This document shows positions 20,001 to 31,659 of a stretch of DNA of 64,000 nucleotides, one piece after another. The translations under genes were made by a program, and so were the position numbers. Within the stretch, counting starts at the first letter, position 1; every line of letters begins with the position of its first letter. The stretch is from contig MCFE01000091.1 of NCBI GenBank assembly GCA_002104905.1, positions 62,001 through 126,000 of the forward strand, given 5' to 3'. The notes beneath the pieces are model-generated. The model was not told the DNA's origin, searched no databases, and saw nothing but the letters and a program-made list of their open reading frames with translations. Source of the DNA: Basidiobolus meristosporus CBS 931.73 (lineage: Eukaryota; Basidiobolomycota; Basidiobolomycetes; Basidiobolales; Basidiobolaceae).

Positions 20001-20342
20001 AGAGTATATGGCAGCATGTGAAGCTACAAAAAGAGCAATGTGTTTAAGAAAGCTTTTCACAGATTTAGGCATATGTCAAAAAATGCCTATAACTTTATTT
20101 TAAGATAATTAAGGGTGTATACAATTAGGTAGAAATCAAACTTTTCATGCCAAAACCAAGCACATAGATATTAGACATCATTGCATACATGAAGCTATAG
20201 AGAGTAACTTAGTTAGCTTAGTTTACTGTCCTTCAGATGAAATGATTGCTGACATATTTACCAAGCCATTAGCTGTAGACAAACTTGAATATCTTAGGTC
20301 AAAATTAGGACTAGTCAGTACAAGCATTTAGCTGAGTGGGAG
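17029..20342 (+). pseudogene. copia-3: 5'-truncated copia-1-family gag-pol remnant
   Basis: Begins inside gag (17029, AGCAAAAACAGCAAAGAATG), with no 5' LTR or primer site. Gag C-terminus 17189-17389; then a deletion removes the zinc knuckle and protease, joining gag to the protease/integrase border near 17450. Integrase remnants 17630-18350, RT 18840-19810 with the same TGA (18906-18908), the same A-run deletion and the same two-base deletion as copia-1. The YVDD region reads YVDDLIIAANN (19350-19382). RNase H remnants run to the TAG at 20329-20331. Confidence 0.87.
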
Positions 20343-20691
20343 TGTTGAAAAATTCTTAATTCCACCTAAATATTCACCTAACTTAGTCACTTAGATCATT
20401 AACTACAAATCCTAGAGAATACTGACCAGATTCCTTGTTTGGATTGACTTAGAATATTTTCACCAAGATACCAGGTACCCAGACCATGAAAATTCTCAAG
20501 GTTGTCCAAACAGCCCCAAATTTAGAGCACATGTTTTTAGAACCTTCCTTAGCCTATTATATGTGTTTGCTATGCCAAGACCATGTAAAAGTATAAATAC
20601 TACTTTTACATTTAATAAATCATTAAGTGAAAACAACATAATCTACTTGTTCTCCCAAATCACCATCAATATCTCCAAGACTCTTACAATA
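20343..20691 (+). repeat. 3' LTR-A of copia-3
   Basis: TGTTGAAAAATTC...CTCTTACAATA, preceded by the purine tract GCTGAGTGGGAG and followed at once by LTR-C. Confidence 0.9.
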
Positions 20692-21750
20692 GTGGTGGTG
20701 TAGAAGTCTAAGGGAGAGATATGTCCAACTCTTCTCAAGTGTTTTGTGTGCAGGGTGTTTACTGGGTGCAATAACCTCTGGTAAAAGCCTGCTAGGAACA
20801 CTTAGGGTCTTGTCACTAATCTAACAAGCAGGAGCATAAAGCCACAAGCTTGTCAAGGGAAAACTATTGAGACACAATCCCCACCTTTGTTGGTGTCTTA
20901 ACAAAAGTATGTGCTGGGTTCAGCATCCTTTGCGATGATTATGAACTAAAGCTTCCAAAGTCAAAACAACTGTAAACTCCACCAGCAGGGACTTGATAAG
21001 AATGCAGCTGTGGTCAATAGTTTTAAAAACAGAAAAGTATCTTTGCCTGCACAAGAACAAACTTGAGCAAGAATCAAATACAATTAAAGATACCTACTCT
21101 GAGTATTTCTCACAAGTAATGCCTCCAATACCAGTTGCCTATCAGCACAGTTTTCTGGGAGTGTCCTGTGGTCTGTGGATGGAAGTTCAGGTAGCTGTGA
21201 TCACATCAATCAACAAGTTGGTATATTGATAAAAGGGATTATGATTTATTGTTGAAGGATTGTCTCCCTTTTATACTTTTCTCAATGGCTAAGTGATTAC
21301 TAATCAAAGTATTCCAGAAGGTTCTGAAGATCAATAGTAATCTGAATGACATCAGAATGACCTAAGAATGTTCTAAGTATGTCCCAGAAGGTTCCAAGAG
21401 CCACAGCACATACAACCAATCAGAATCAGTATTCTGATGCCTGTGTAGAGTAGGGATACCATATATGGTATTAAAGTGGTAGGGATAATGACACAGATTG
21501 ATCATGTGTCATGGATACCAACACAGGTGCTTGACTAATAGAGAAGTACCTACTTTTAGCAGTCTTACATAAAGTGAGGGATAACTTATGCAATAAGGTA
21601 AGCAGGTGTGATAGTCAGCTGGCTTATAGGGTAGTAGTGATCAAATAAGACAAATGGCATAAAACTAAAGTATGGGTAGTGGAAAATAGGGAAGTAGCAA
21701 ATATGGGAATGAGCACATCTGTCAGTGGGTGCCACTGTGACTCCACTACA
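20692..21750 (-). repeat. LTR-C, long form (about 1059 bp)
   Basis: Plus-strand text runs TGGTGGTGTAGAAG...CCACTACA. Promoter signals read on the minus strand: GTATAAAAGGGAG (about 21280-21268), a heat-shock triplet 35-45 bp upstream of it, and a CCAAT-type box (plus-strand CAACCAATCAGAA, 21414-21426). Also the 16-bp palindrome ATACCATATATGGTAT (21458-21473). Homologous to 34912-35982. Confidence 0.8.
21312..21324. promoter_or_regulatory. Heat-shock-element-like triplet in LTR-C (long copy 1)
   Basis: TTCCAGAAGGTTC, exact TTCnnGAAnnTTC. Further GAAnnTTC pairs at 21366-21373 and 21387-21394. Confidence 0.55.
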
Positions 21751-23200
21751 GCAGGATAACAGTAACTGGCCATCAGGTCAAAGCATATAATATTATCTGC
21801 ATTGTAGCACTGGGAGTCATATGTGGACATTGTAGGAATATTTATTCACAAGTGGATCACCAATGCCAACTTGATGCATCTATGGCTTTTGTTCAGAGTT
21901 TGTGACAAGATTTGAGCAGCTATACTACAAACATAAGCTGAGCACATAGATCTCTGCTGCTACTGTATCCATCTGCTACTCCATCTTGCTTGGTGTATTG
22001 AGAATATTGGGCCTTGCTTCACCTTATAGGAGTTTCTTATGGAGCAGATGTGTAGGGAGATAGGATGACAAGTCAAGTTGCAGGTGCTACCGTATCCTAA
22101 TCTCATCTAGAACATTACCTTCAGGTCAATCACTGATGTGAGGAGATGGCACATTGACAACACCCAGGAAGAGCTAGAAAATACTGAGGACAAATGTGCA
22201 CATGGAGACATCAATGCCTATGGCACTAAGCAGTTAAGCAGCCCCAATGCATGAGTAATCAGTTAAGTAGTGCAAAGTTGGGTTGGGAGCAACAAGCAAC
22301 TGATTTTTACTAGGAGAGCTTTACCAATGTATGCTGGGTTTCTCTTGGTCACACAGCAATTTCTACTCCATTCAATACAAAATTCACATAAGCAAAAGCC
22401 AGAGTGCACCTTTACAGGGGACTAGAATCCAGCAGGGAGAAGGAATATATAGGCTGCATAACAAAAGCTCTTTGTGTATGCTCAGAAGGCATTCATGGTA
22501 AAAGTAGTGGCAGTCAAGTATTTGTTTGCAAGATGTATATGTTACGGGCAATACAAGGTATATGGCAACATTGCAAGTATCATAGTAAAATGCCGTAAAG
22601 TTGAGGTGATAGAAGTATGTCAATAGCAGCAGGTGTGTGTATTAGTAGTGGTTAATAAGCAGGAGGCCATAGTATTTTCTGATTAGGGCCATATGTGGAA
22701 TACCCAGGGCAGTAGTACGTAAGCAAATAAAGAGGGGTGATTCTACAGTGGAATATATGAATTGCACAAGGGGAGGCAGAAAAAGGATATACCACTTGGT
22801 AAATTGGTACTGTAGCATAATAAAGAACTAGCTGTAGGTTGCCATACTGCCAAGATAATACCATCAGGGGCCTGCCAAGAGGCTGTCCAAGCACCATTAA
22901 GTTCTTGCCATATAAGACAATTGGATGTACTTGTGGGTTAGATCCACTCCAATAGTTGTAGGGTGCACTAAGGCAGCAACAATGCAATGTCACCCTTGGC
23001 AAAACACTGTACAAACATCATTGTGTTTTTTAACTCTATTTAGCTGTAAAATTAGCCAAACACTATAGTGATCCCATCATAAGATTGTGTAGATGGTCAT
23101 TAATTCCAAGCTGCTGGTATTATTTTGGTCTCTCAATGGCATCTTCACAGGTGATTGAGATTGGATCCACCCACAGAACCAAATTATATTTCATAGGGTG
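21751..23200 (+). pseudogene. tnp2-like transposase, C-terminal part and downstream region (copy 1)
   Basis: Aligns by eye with 26690-27690: shared blocks GATCACCAATGCCAACTTGA, GCAAAGTTGGGTTGGG, GAATCCAGCAGGGAGAAGGA and TGTGTAGATGGTCATTAATT. Residual peptides (FEQLYYKHKL; LFARCICYGQYKVYGNIAS) correspond to those of the better copy. Many stops and frameshifts. The N-terminal and catalytic parts are missing; LTR-C abuts its 5' side. Confidence 0.6.
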
Positions 23201-24125
23201 GAGTGTAGCACAACTGGCTGCGCTTCCAACTCTTATGAAAACAGCTGCTTTCTTATTGGTAATTCTTTTATGCTATGATGGGAATCAGTCTTTTACAGGC
23301 TTACAGCATTAATTGGCAAAAACTGCAGCTTTTTTCTCATGCTTCCCTGTCTCTGGCTTGGATAGACTTTTTCCCTGTATCATTTTCTATATCACTGCCA
23401 GGTCTTTCACTGTACTTTGTTTGAGTGCTTCTTGTATTGGACTACACTTGCTCCTTAATAAATCCTACTCTGATGCATCTGTTTGGCCTGCTTGTCCCTT
23501 ACTGGCACTCTGCAGGCAACCTGATGCTTTTTTTCCCTCTGGTTTCAAGCTCTCAGCCCATGCTGTGATGGTGCCCCAAAGTAGCCACTGGTTTTTGTCA
23601 TTGCCAGGTCCTTCACTACTACTTTGACTGAGTGCTTCTTGAGTGGAACTATGCTTTTTCCTTGATAAATGTTGTGCAGGTGTATATGTGTCTGCCTACC
23701 TTCCCTTTTTGGCACTCTTCCAGCAACATGATTTATCTTTAATTCTTGTTTAGAGCTTTTGGCCCTGCTTGTAACAGGCTAATGAGGAAGCTGTTGGTCT
23801 TTAACCATTGTACCCTTGTTCTTCTGCTGTAGATAGTTTCCCCAATTCTTACAATACTTTCTTATCATACTAATGCTGGCCCAAAATTCATCTGCTTGTT
23901 TGAGTCCACAACAATGCTTGTGGAGCAAGTCAAGCACATTATGCTTGTCCATGAATACCTGAAGGTCCCAGGGTATGCTGGCTTAAGGTGTTGGCATGCT
24001 AGACTTCTGATGGCCACCTGAGTATTAGCCTACTCTTCATAATTGCACCTAATGGCTTGATGGATCTTCAATTTCTCTTGATATTTAGGCTTTGGTATAA
24101 GTACTACCCCTAAGAAAAAATTGAG
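23201..24125 (-). pseudogene. ORF-X, degenerate copy (accessory ORF of the tnp2-like element)
   Basis: Reading from 24125 down, fragments in shifting frames match the ORF-X product at 36613-37833: VVLIPKPKYQEKLKIHQAI against NVVFIPKPKNQKTLKICEAI, then RSLACQHLKPAYPG, then MRKKLQFLPINA and KELPIRKQLFS. About ten stops or shifts. No known domain is recognised. Confidence 0.65.
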
Positions 24126-24429
24126 AAAAGGCCAGCACAATACCATTGAATTATCAGCTGAATTCCAAGTTGCTCATAATTGACAACTCTCAATATCTCT
24201 GTTCTTAGCTGATGGGCATGAAAGTAAATAAGTTCTCCAGGAGAAGACTAGGCAAACTAACATCCATACTAAATTTGGCAATTAGCTGCCCATTACTTCC
24301 ATCACAAATTGCACTTGAAATTTTGAACCCAAAACACCAGCTAAATATCAACAAAATACCTTTCAAATACCAGCTGAATACCAGCTAAAAGTCAGATGAA
24401 TTCCTAGTTTGAGATTTTTATAGGGTACA
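24126..24429. repeat. Conserved non-coding spacer between ORF-X and ORF-Y
   Basis: Reverse complement of 33060-33365 over about 300 bp (shared: TTGACAACTCTCAATATCTC, CAAAACACCAGCTAAATATC). It lies in the same place relative to ORF-Y in both copies. It could hold an intron joining ORF-Y to ORF-X, or a 3'/5' region; not decidable here. Confidence 0.6.
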
Positions 24430-25133
24430 TTTTCTCACTCCCATGCTGTGATAGGTTTTTCTGTGGGCTTTATCTTGAAGCATTGTTGTTGTGCTTATAA
24501 GACTCTATGGTGCTCCTCTGCTGTTACATCAGGAAATTGCTTAATTCCTGGCAGTGACATTGTGCAACTTGTGTTCCTTCTTTGCAGCAAAGAAACTGGT
24601 TTCTTTACCTGGGATATTGATTGCTCTACACCTTTTATCCACTCATCCTGCTTCTGGACTCTTTCCTGATTTCTCTGGGCCATTGTATCTATCATATCAG
24701 CCACCACACCTAATTGCCTCACTAATGCTACACTATGATCTGACAACATACTTGCTAAAACAAGTGGTGGTGATATTGTGACAGCCACTTGCTGGACTTC
24801 AACTGAGGCTACTGCTTTTGCTACATTCTCATTTGCCTCAGCATTATAGTCAGCTTGCGGCTCCACAGAGATTCCCAATTACCTACTTGAATGAGAGCCT
24901 GAGGAGTTTGCATTATTACCTTGAGTGGGCATACTGTCCACAGGGCTTTTTTAACTCTGCTTGTTGCACTGAAGGTCAAAGCAAGTGGTTGTCCAGCTGT
25001 TCTTCTACTGCTTTCAGTGGTAGGATTTGGTTGGGAACCAGACAGCTTTGCTTACTCTTTGGTGGCATATACATAAAAGAGAGTCAAGCCAAAGGGGAAA
25101 TGGTGTTACATATACATGTGTATGTGGTGCCAC
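24430..25133 (-). pseudogene. ORF-Y, minus strand (accessory ORF of the tnp2-like element)
   Basis: Begins near 25100 with MPPKSKQS, is broken by stops, then is open from 24878 to 24495 (127 residues). LGISVEPQADYNAEANENVA equals LGISVESQDDHNAQADENMA of the plus copy at 31037-31462. Later part QRNQERVQKQDEWIKGVEQS is likely helical or coiled coil. No known family. It reads away from the transposase that starts near 25300. Confidence 0.6.
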
Positions 25134-25299
25134 AACCTTAATTGTAATGCCCACAATGGCGGGTCATCATTGAATCTTAAATTCAGGTAGGTATAATGTC
25201 CCAAATACAAGACTCTTAAATTCACAGGAGTATTGACAAGAAAATGATATAATAGCAAAACATTGTTATTGCCAAACTGTTTGCCCCTCAAACAAGATT
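25134..25299. other. Divergent intergenic region of the tnp2-like element
   Basis: About 165 bp between the start of ORF-Y (minus) and the first conserved transposase segment (plus); a shared promoter is likely by position. It contains an AT-rich stretch but no clear TATA box. Confidence 0.4.
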
Positions 25300-27690
25300 A
25301 CTTTGATTCAACACTGTAAGAGAAGGGTGAAAAGACCGTGTGGCTATTATAGCAAGCCTCTTGACCATGGAGTATGCAGACAGCATAGGAAGTACTACAA
25401 GGATCATGGCCAGTGTTTTGCCACACAAGTCAAATTTTACCATTTGCCAGTAACCACTGTACCAACAATATCTTGCTGGCCACTTGGCTCTTTATAATGG
25501 TACCTGGACATACTTGTCACCTTGCGCAAACTGAGTCAGGTGAGTTAATGATGCCTTTAGGCTCACCCTGGCCTTCTCAACATGGAACACAGAGTGATAG
25601 CTCTGAAGAAGCAGGCATCATGATGGCTTGTGAGACTATTTCCCCTAACAACAGTACCCTGCATAAGCCCAGTAATTTATTGCTTGCACTCTGGATATAT
25701 TCTGGTAAAACCCCATCTAAAGAAGCTCATGCAGTCCAACAAGTATTTTGAAGTAATAAAGTACAGCACTTGGTATCAATCAGGTGCAATCATATCTAAT
25801 ATATCTGATGGCAAATATTACAAACAGCTAAGAAGCCAGGGCTACTTTGAGGGTATGTATGACCATGCCTTGCCTTGGCACTTGGTGAATTCTCATCAAA
25901 CAAATACTCTTCAAGCAAAGCCCAAAGGCCACTGATTCTCATCAACCTAAGTGTGCTGCCTATCTTACAGTATCAGAGCAGAAATCAGATGGTAGTCTCA
26001 CTAGTATCTGGGCCTAAATCACTGTCCAACCTGGATAGCTGTATGTGTCCATTGCTGGATCAATTTTGTATGAGTTGCAGTGAGATAACAGTAAATGACT
26101 GTTATGTTAAAGCACATATGGCTATCTGAATTGGAGATACCCCAGCCATCAGCAAGATAGCTGGCTTCTCTGGGCACAATGGACAGTATTGCTGCTGAAT
26201 GTGCAAGATTCAGGGGACTTACTCCATGACCCACACACATTATTATTACCCAAACACCAGCACTAGGATGATTGTGTTCCTGCCAAGTGAACACACAGAA
26301 GTCAGCGTTCATTTGCAGCAAAGTTGGCAAGCTATAAGCCATTGGCCAGAGAATGGAACTAATCAGAAGCCAGAGATACTTAAGATAGAGGGTATCTTTT
26401 AGAGCAAAACCTTCCCACTGCAAGCAATGCGTTTGCCTTTCAATAATATAGCTATACTGATGACCATGCTGTGCTTAGGGCATTTCAAGCTCAATGAGCC
26501 CTTTGAAATAATGGAGAAACTTGCAAGAATTGGGAAGACATATAGAGTATCTACTATCCTAAGTACTTCTCACAGGCCCCTATCAACATTCATACACATA
26601 TGCTACATTACAAGTGAGTGGACAGTATGAACTGGATAAGTATTTATTCAAGTGGCCTTCTGAAGCCATTTCTACCAGTAGCAATTTGGAAGCATTAGAA
26701 GTCATATATGGAAATTGTAGCAATGTTTATTTAGAAGGGGATCACCAATGCCAACTTGATGCATCTACAGCTTTTGCACAAGAAGTGTATGTCAGGATTT
26801 GAGCAGCTAAACTACAAATATAAAGCTGAGCATGTAAATCTCCGCTGCTACAGTATCCATTTGTTACTCCATCTTGCAGGGTGTATTGACAATATTGGAC
26901 CTTGCTTCATCTTTTGGGAGTTTCCTATGGAGACACCTATGCCTATGGCATTAAGAAGCTAAGCAGCCCCAGTGTGTGAGTAAACAGTTAAGTAGTGCAA
27001 AGTTGGGTTGGGTGCAACAAGTATCTAATTTTTATTAGGAAAACTCAGCTAAAGTATGCCAAGTTTCTCTTGGTCACCATCAAATTTCTACACCATTCAA
27101 TACAAAATTCACCTAAATAAGTGCCAAAGGGCACCTATATGGGGGGCTTGAATCTAGCAGGGAGAAGGAATACATAGGCTAAATACCAAAAAGTTCTTTG
27201 CAAATATTAAGGATGCATGCATGGTAGAAGTACTGGCCACCATGCATTTGTCTGCAAGATGTTTATGTTACCAGCAATATGGGATATATGGCAACTTTGC
27301 AAGTACTGCACTAAAAAGCCACAAAGTTGAAGTGATAGTAGTATGTCAATTGCGGCACATGGGTGAAATTGTAGAGGTTAGTAAACAGGAGGTCATAATT
27401 TTTACCATATACGGCAATTTGAAGTACTAGCCAGTTAGATCCACTCAGATAACTGCAGAGTACACCAAGACCACAACAATGCCATGCCACTCATGGCAAA
27501 ACACCATCCAAGTACTGTAAAGTTTTAACTTTATTTGGAGGTAAACTGGCCAAACACTGTTATAATCCCATCATAAAACTGTGTAGAGGGTCATTAATTC
27601 CAGCCTATTAGTAGTATCACAGTCTTCTGACAGGACTGTGATGACTGATCTGGATTTGATCTGCCTGCAGGACTAAATTATTTCTCATGA
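25300..27690 (+). pseudogene. tnp2-like (CMC/CACTA-type, Plavaka-like) transposase, broken (copy 2)
   Basis: Plus-strand remnant of a large fungal transposase. In order: Cys/His-rich N-terminal segment (CGYYSKPLDHGVC, 25340-25380); linker HLAQTESGEL (also at 63202-63330); KYYKQLRSQGYFEGMYD (about 25815-25862); VSLVSGPKSLSNLDS, the family's G-P-K block (25993-26040); GDTPAISKIAGFSGHNGQYC then CKIQG (26130-26210) and HYYYP, the cysteine-bearing core after the usual VxGDxPA motif; C-terminal HLLLHLAGCIDNIGP and WEFPMET (26850-26935). In-frame TGA at 26195-26197 and several frameshifts. The assignment rests on motif order remembered for the family. Confidence 0.62.
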
Positions 27691-27774
27691 GGTAGCTTAG
27701 TTATGCAAGATTTTTCAACACAGACTTGTTGAAGATTCTCTAAATTTCCTGTTCAATGCCTCATGATTGCTTGT
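27691..27774. other. Short junction between the tnp2-like copy and gypsy G5
   Basis: No coding or repeat feature recognised. Confidence 0.4.
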
Positions 27775-28141
27775 TGTTTTAAGATCCACTGCTTGAATAT
27801 CTATGTTAGATTTGTCTTTAGTCAATCAGTTACTTTTATGTGTAGCCTATTGCAATATCAGTGCTATATATCAGGTTGACAGTATCAGTCAGCAGATAAA
27901 TCAGTAGATCCTTACCAGATAGTAATGGATATATTAAGCAGGATCTAATTCTGTGATCATGATGCTATCAAATGAGTCATCAACCACAACCTGCATCAGA
28001 AGCACCACTATTCAGCAATTGATCTAGAAAAATGTATATAAGGAGCTGTAGGAATCTCAATAAAAATCAGTGCAAGTTCTAGTAATTACAATACTAGTTA
28101 AATCCCTACTTCTCTACAACTTTTATATCATTGTTGTTACA
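27775..28141 (+). repeat. LTR-G, 5' LTR of gypsy fragment G5
   Basis: 367 bp, TGTTTTAAGATCC...GTTGTTACA, with TATA (ATGTATATAAGGAG) and CAATAAAAATCAG in the positions seen in the other LTR-G copies. Confidence 0.85.
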
Positions 28142-29182
28142 TTGGTAGCAACAATAATCAGAAACCTCCCTCCTGAAGAATGAAGAAGCCACTCCCAAGA
28201 AGTCAAATGATCAGGAATGGAGGAATGCTATACAGCATATTGTGGCCCAACAGTGGCAGTTACTCCCAATCCTTAGCCAGCAATAACAAGGAATGACTAC
28301 AATGGCCCAGAACCAGCAAAGCCCAGTCAAGAGCAACTCTATTTTGAAGGTAAACCAGTACCTTGGTAGAGCTTATGAGAGCCAGGGAACTTGGCTCTTT
28401 CAGATTGAAGAAGCTTTTACAGTGAGAGGAATTGCCCCAGAATGCAAGCTGCATCATGCAGCTTCTTACTTGGCAGATACAGCTTAACAGTGCTGCCACA
28501 AGAAGATTAGGTCAGCCACTATAATAGGAAGCTCAGCTTTTGCTACCTGGGATGCATTTGTGCTGGAAGTTCAGGATACTCTGTGTCTCCACATTAGCAG
28601 AGACTACTACAAAACAAGCTGAAGACACTCAGACAGAGAGAAATGGCTCAGGAATATATCTATCAGTATAGATATTCTCTTGGGCAGATTAAAAAAATGG
28701 ACATCCTTGATCAATTTGAACACTTTATTGAAGGGTTAAAGAATGAACATGCAGAGAGGTGGTTTATCAAAGACCCTAGACTATTGACAAAGCCATCAAG
28801 ATTGCCACTGACTATGACTCAGCTATGTTTGGAGTTGCTAAGCCTACAAGGACAAATCAGAAAAGCTACAATTGCAATGAAAGAAAACAACCAGAAGCAG
28901 TTCCAATGGAGATAGACTCTATGCAGAAGAATCCCAGTTGGAAGAACGCAAGAAGAAAAGACTTTGCTTGAGTTGCCACCAACACAGGCAAATCCTAGAG
29001 TACTACCCTCAGTGAAGAAATGGACACCAGTCCGCAAGAACCTTAAACCGCATTGAAGCCCAAAAACATAGTGAAGTGGAGGATGAGCTTGAAGAGGACT
29101 CAAAACTCACCTTGCATATGACAGGAGAATACTATCCCAAATGTAATCAAGCTCAGGGAAACTATTTTGCTTGAGTGAAGTA

Positions 29183-30398
29183 TGGTAATGGAAAGTATTC
29201 CATTACTATGATATCTCTAAACCAATATTGCACTCATTTCTTTATTTTGCTTTTTGCTATTGCAACACACAAGTGAAAGATCAAGAATTCCAACTTTGAA
29301 TGACAAATGCTCCAGACCCTGACAAGCAATCCACCCAAGAATATTATGTCATACAAAACACGTAGTAGCCAACACATATATTGAGTTACAGCTCATTTGA
29401 AGCAGTACTTAAGGAGTTATGACCAAAAGAGTCCAATTATTATATATACTATTCCTTATTGCTAAGATTACTATGGTGACTTTGATTGCATGTAACTTTC
29501 AAACCAGCCAATCAAATCACGTGAAACTCTCTCAGGTGCTGTGCCTATGTCTGATTGGCACCACTGCAAAATGTTAGCTTTGTATCACATGTATTGCCTG
29601 CACAATTGCCCAAAAGCTTTGATCCTTCAGAATTTTCATATATATAACTTCCCCAGCTGAAAAATTAGGGGAGAGCCTCTCCTTCCAGAATCTCCGCACT
29701 ACAATTACAAACTTAAAGGTTATAAGACTTCCTCAGCATCCCTTGCACTGTTGAGTGCTCTGACTTTGATTGGTACTACATCAGTAAAGAGATTGCAAAG
29801 CTCACAAGAATCCAATCTAAGTTCTACAAGAAACTACCACTTTTCTGTTGGAAAAGTCCCCTCTAAGAAACCCCTTTACTCTAGAGACACCCCTTTAGTC
29901 TAAAGACCCCTTCAGAGACCCCTTTTAGTAACTCCTTTACTCTAAAGAAGCCTCTTTAGGCACCCCTTTAGTGTAAAGTCCACTTTAGAGACCACTACAA
30001 GAAGCCCCTTTAATCTAAAGACACCCCTTTTGGTCTAAAGACCCCTTTAGAGACTTCTGCAACACACCCCTTTAGGTTAAAGAGGAGGTCAGAATTTCCA
30101 TATTAGAAAATTTTCTCTCAGAAAGGAAAGTGAGTCTCAAGTAAGGAAAAGTTACTATAAAAGTAATTAAGCCCACTAGTTGACAAAAGGTCCGAACACA
30201 GTTGTAGAAGTGATAAACACTGCCTATAGTGTATTTTGAGCCTAAGATTGAGGAAATTAGTGAAAGTTATATCTTCTATTGGTATATCAAACTCCCAATA
30301 AACTATTTCAGTATTGGCATACTGGAAGTTGTTGTATATTGTTGATTAGCCTCTACATTGTAGAACAAGCCCCAAACTAATCATAATACAACACAACA
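29183..30398 (+). repeat. Solo LTR-E (1216 bp) with 6-bp flanking duplication
   Basis: TGGTAATGGAAAG...ACACAACA, flanked by GAAGTA at 29177-29182 and 30399-30404. Removing it restores the gypsy-G sequence (ACTTGAGTGAAGTAGTCAAT). TATA-like CATATATATAACTTCC (29637-29652) and AATAAACTATTTC (30298-30310) suggest plus orientation. No internal region is seen. Confidence 0.85.
29866..30083. repeat. Degenerate array of CCCCTTTAGTCTAAAGA units in LTR-E
   Basis: About ten imperfect units, many containing the self-complementary CTTTAGNCTAAAG, spaced 15-30 bp apart, downstream of the predicted transcription start. Confidence 0.75.
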
Positions 30399-31036
30399 GA
30401 AGTAGTCAATGGATTACCTGCCAAGACCATGATTGACTCAGGAGTATTGCACAGTTACATTTCAGAATAACTTGCTTTGACAGCTGGTGTCAGCTTAGAA
30501 TGTACCAAATAAAATTCAGTTTCAACAGCTGATGAGAGCTCTCACATTATCAACCTATTATGCAGCCAGTCAGAATGAATATCAATGACTATGAAGAGGA
30601 CCTACTGGCCTATATATTGGCAACTGCAAATTTGACTTGGCAATTGGAAAAGTAAGGCTATGCAACTGTGATCCATCAATCAATTGGAGAACCCATGCCA
30701 CTCAGATCTAAAAATGCAACCAGAGCTTTGAGCCACTACCCACCAGACAGGACTTCAACTTGGTCAGTTCCAGTGAATTGGACACCAGGGACATTAGCAA
30801 GAGACAGTCCTGTAGAACCCATAGGAATGGTATGCAGATGCTCCTCATGGCAGTATTGCAGGATGATTTCTCTAGCCCAGTTGCCCAAAAAGTCCAAGCC
30901 CTTTTGCAGAAAAACTCAGACATGTTTCTAGAAGAGCTTGTAATCCTGACACCAGTCAGAGATGTGGTTCATGTCATGGACACACAAAATAGCCCCACTG
31001 TGAGAAAGACACCTTTCAGGAAGAGCCCCATTAAAT

Positions 31037-31462
31037 GTGGCGCCATATATGCATATTCATACAGCACTATCTCACCTTTGGCTTGACTCACCTCCACATA
31101 TGCCACTAAAGAATAAAGTAAAGCTGTCTGGTTTGCAACCAGACCCCACTGTAAACAATAGCAGAAAAACAAGCAGACAGCAACATGTGTGGAAATTTAT
31201 TTCAGCAAGCAGGGCTATGTCCATTGATGACCATACTAACATTGTGACCACTGAAGGCAGTGCAGACTCTTCAGGCTCTCCTTCAAGTAGACAGTTGGGA
31301 ATCTCTGTGGAGTCACAAGATGACCATAATGCTCAGGCAGATGAGAATATGGCACATGCAATTTCTCTGATGAAAGACCAGCATGTGGTCTTCATAACAT
31401 CACTATCACCAGAAACTGCAAGTTTGCTCTTAGCTGATACCAAAGCATTAAGGAGGCAATGA
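31037..31462 (+). pseudogene. ORF-Y, plus-strand copy
   Basis: Frame open to 31462 (MPLKNKVKLSGLQPDPTVNN, 31099 on). The upstream border TGTGGCGCCATATATGCATA equals the reverse complement of about 25133 (TGTGGCACCACATAC). Includes SADSSGSPSSRQLGISVESQ. It lacks the QRNQERVQKQ part. No stop for about 120 residues; overall truncated. Confidence 0.6.
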
Positions 31463-31659
31463 GGTGGAGTGGGTGCAGAGAAGCATATCACATCAAGGGA
31501 GGGAGAGATGGTGCTGAAATAATGAACTATACACTATCATTCAACAGCTAAATGTTATTTAGCAATTTTGGACTAGTCTTGGTCCTCTTAGAACTGATTT
31601 ACAGCTCTAACTTTGCCACTCTCATTTCTATCTATGATCCTATAATTATTCCCTTGCAG

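Larger units (their letters stand above)
28142..31036 (+). pseudogene. gypsy G5: gag and protease remnant, split by solo LTR-E
   Basis: Primer-site-like TTGGTAGCAACAATAATC (28142-28159) follows the LTR. Gag (28217-29160) keeps MTTMAQNQQSPVKSNS and GTWLFQIEEAFTVRGIAPE; the zinc knuckle is degraded. After LTR-E, protease AKTMIDSGVLHSYISE (about 30415-30470) and RT-linker remnants reach 31036, where ORF-Y sequence begins abruptly. RT, RNase H and integrase are absent. Confidence 0.82.

Noticed and set aside
22652-23014. 120-residue minus frame with aromatic-rich sequence as a gene
   Set aside because: It lies antisense to the tnp2-like C-terminal region; the plus-strand peptides match the other copy in family context, and the minus frame is broken in that copy.
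26019-26423. 134-residue minus frame
   Set aside because: Antisense to the transposase core (GDTPAISKIAGFSGHNG region), which carries the family motifs.
29866-30083. CRISPR-like array
   Set aside because: Units are degenerate, overlap, have no constant-length spacers, and the host is a eukaryote.
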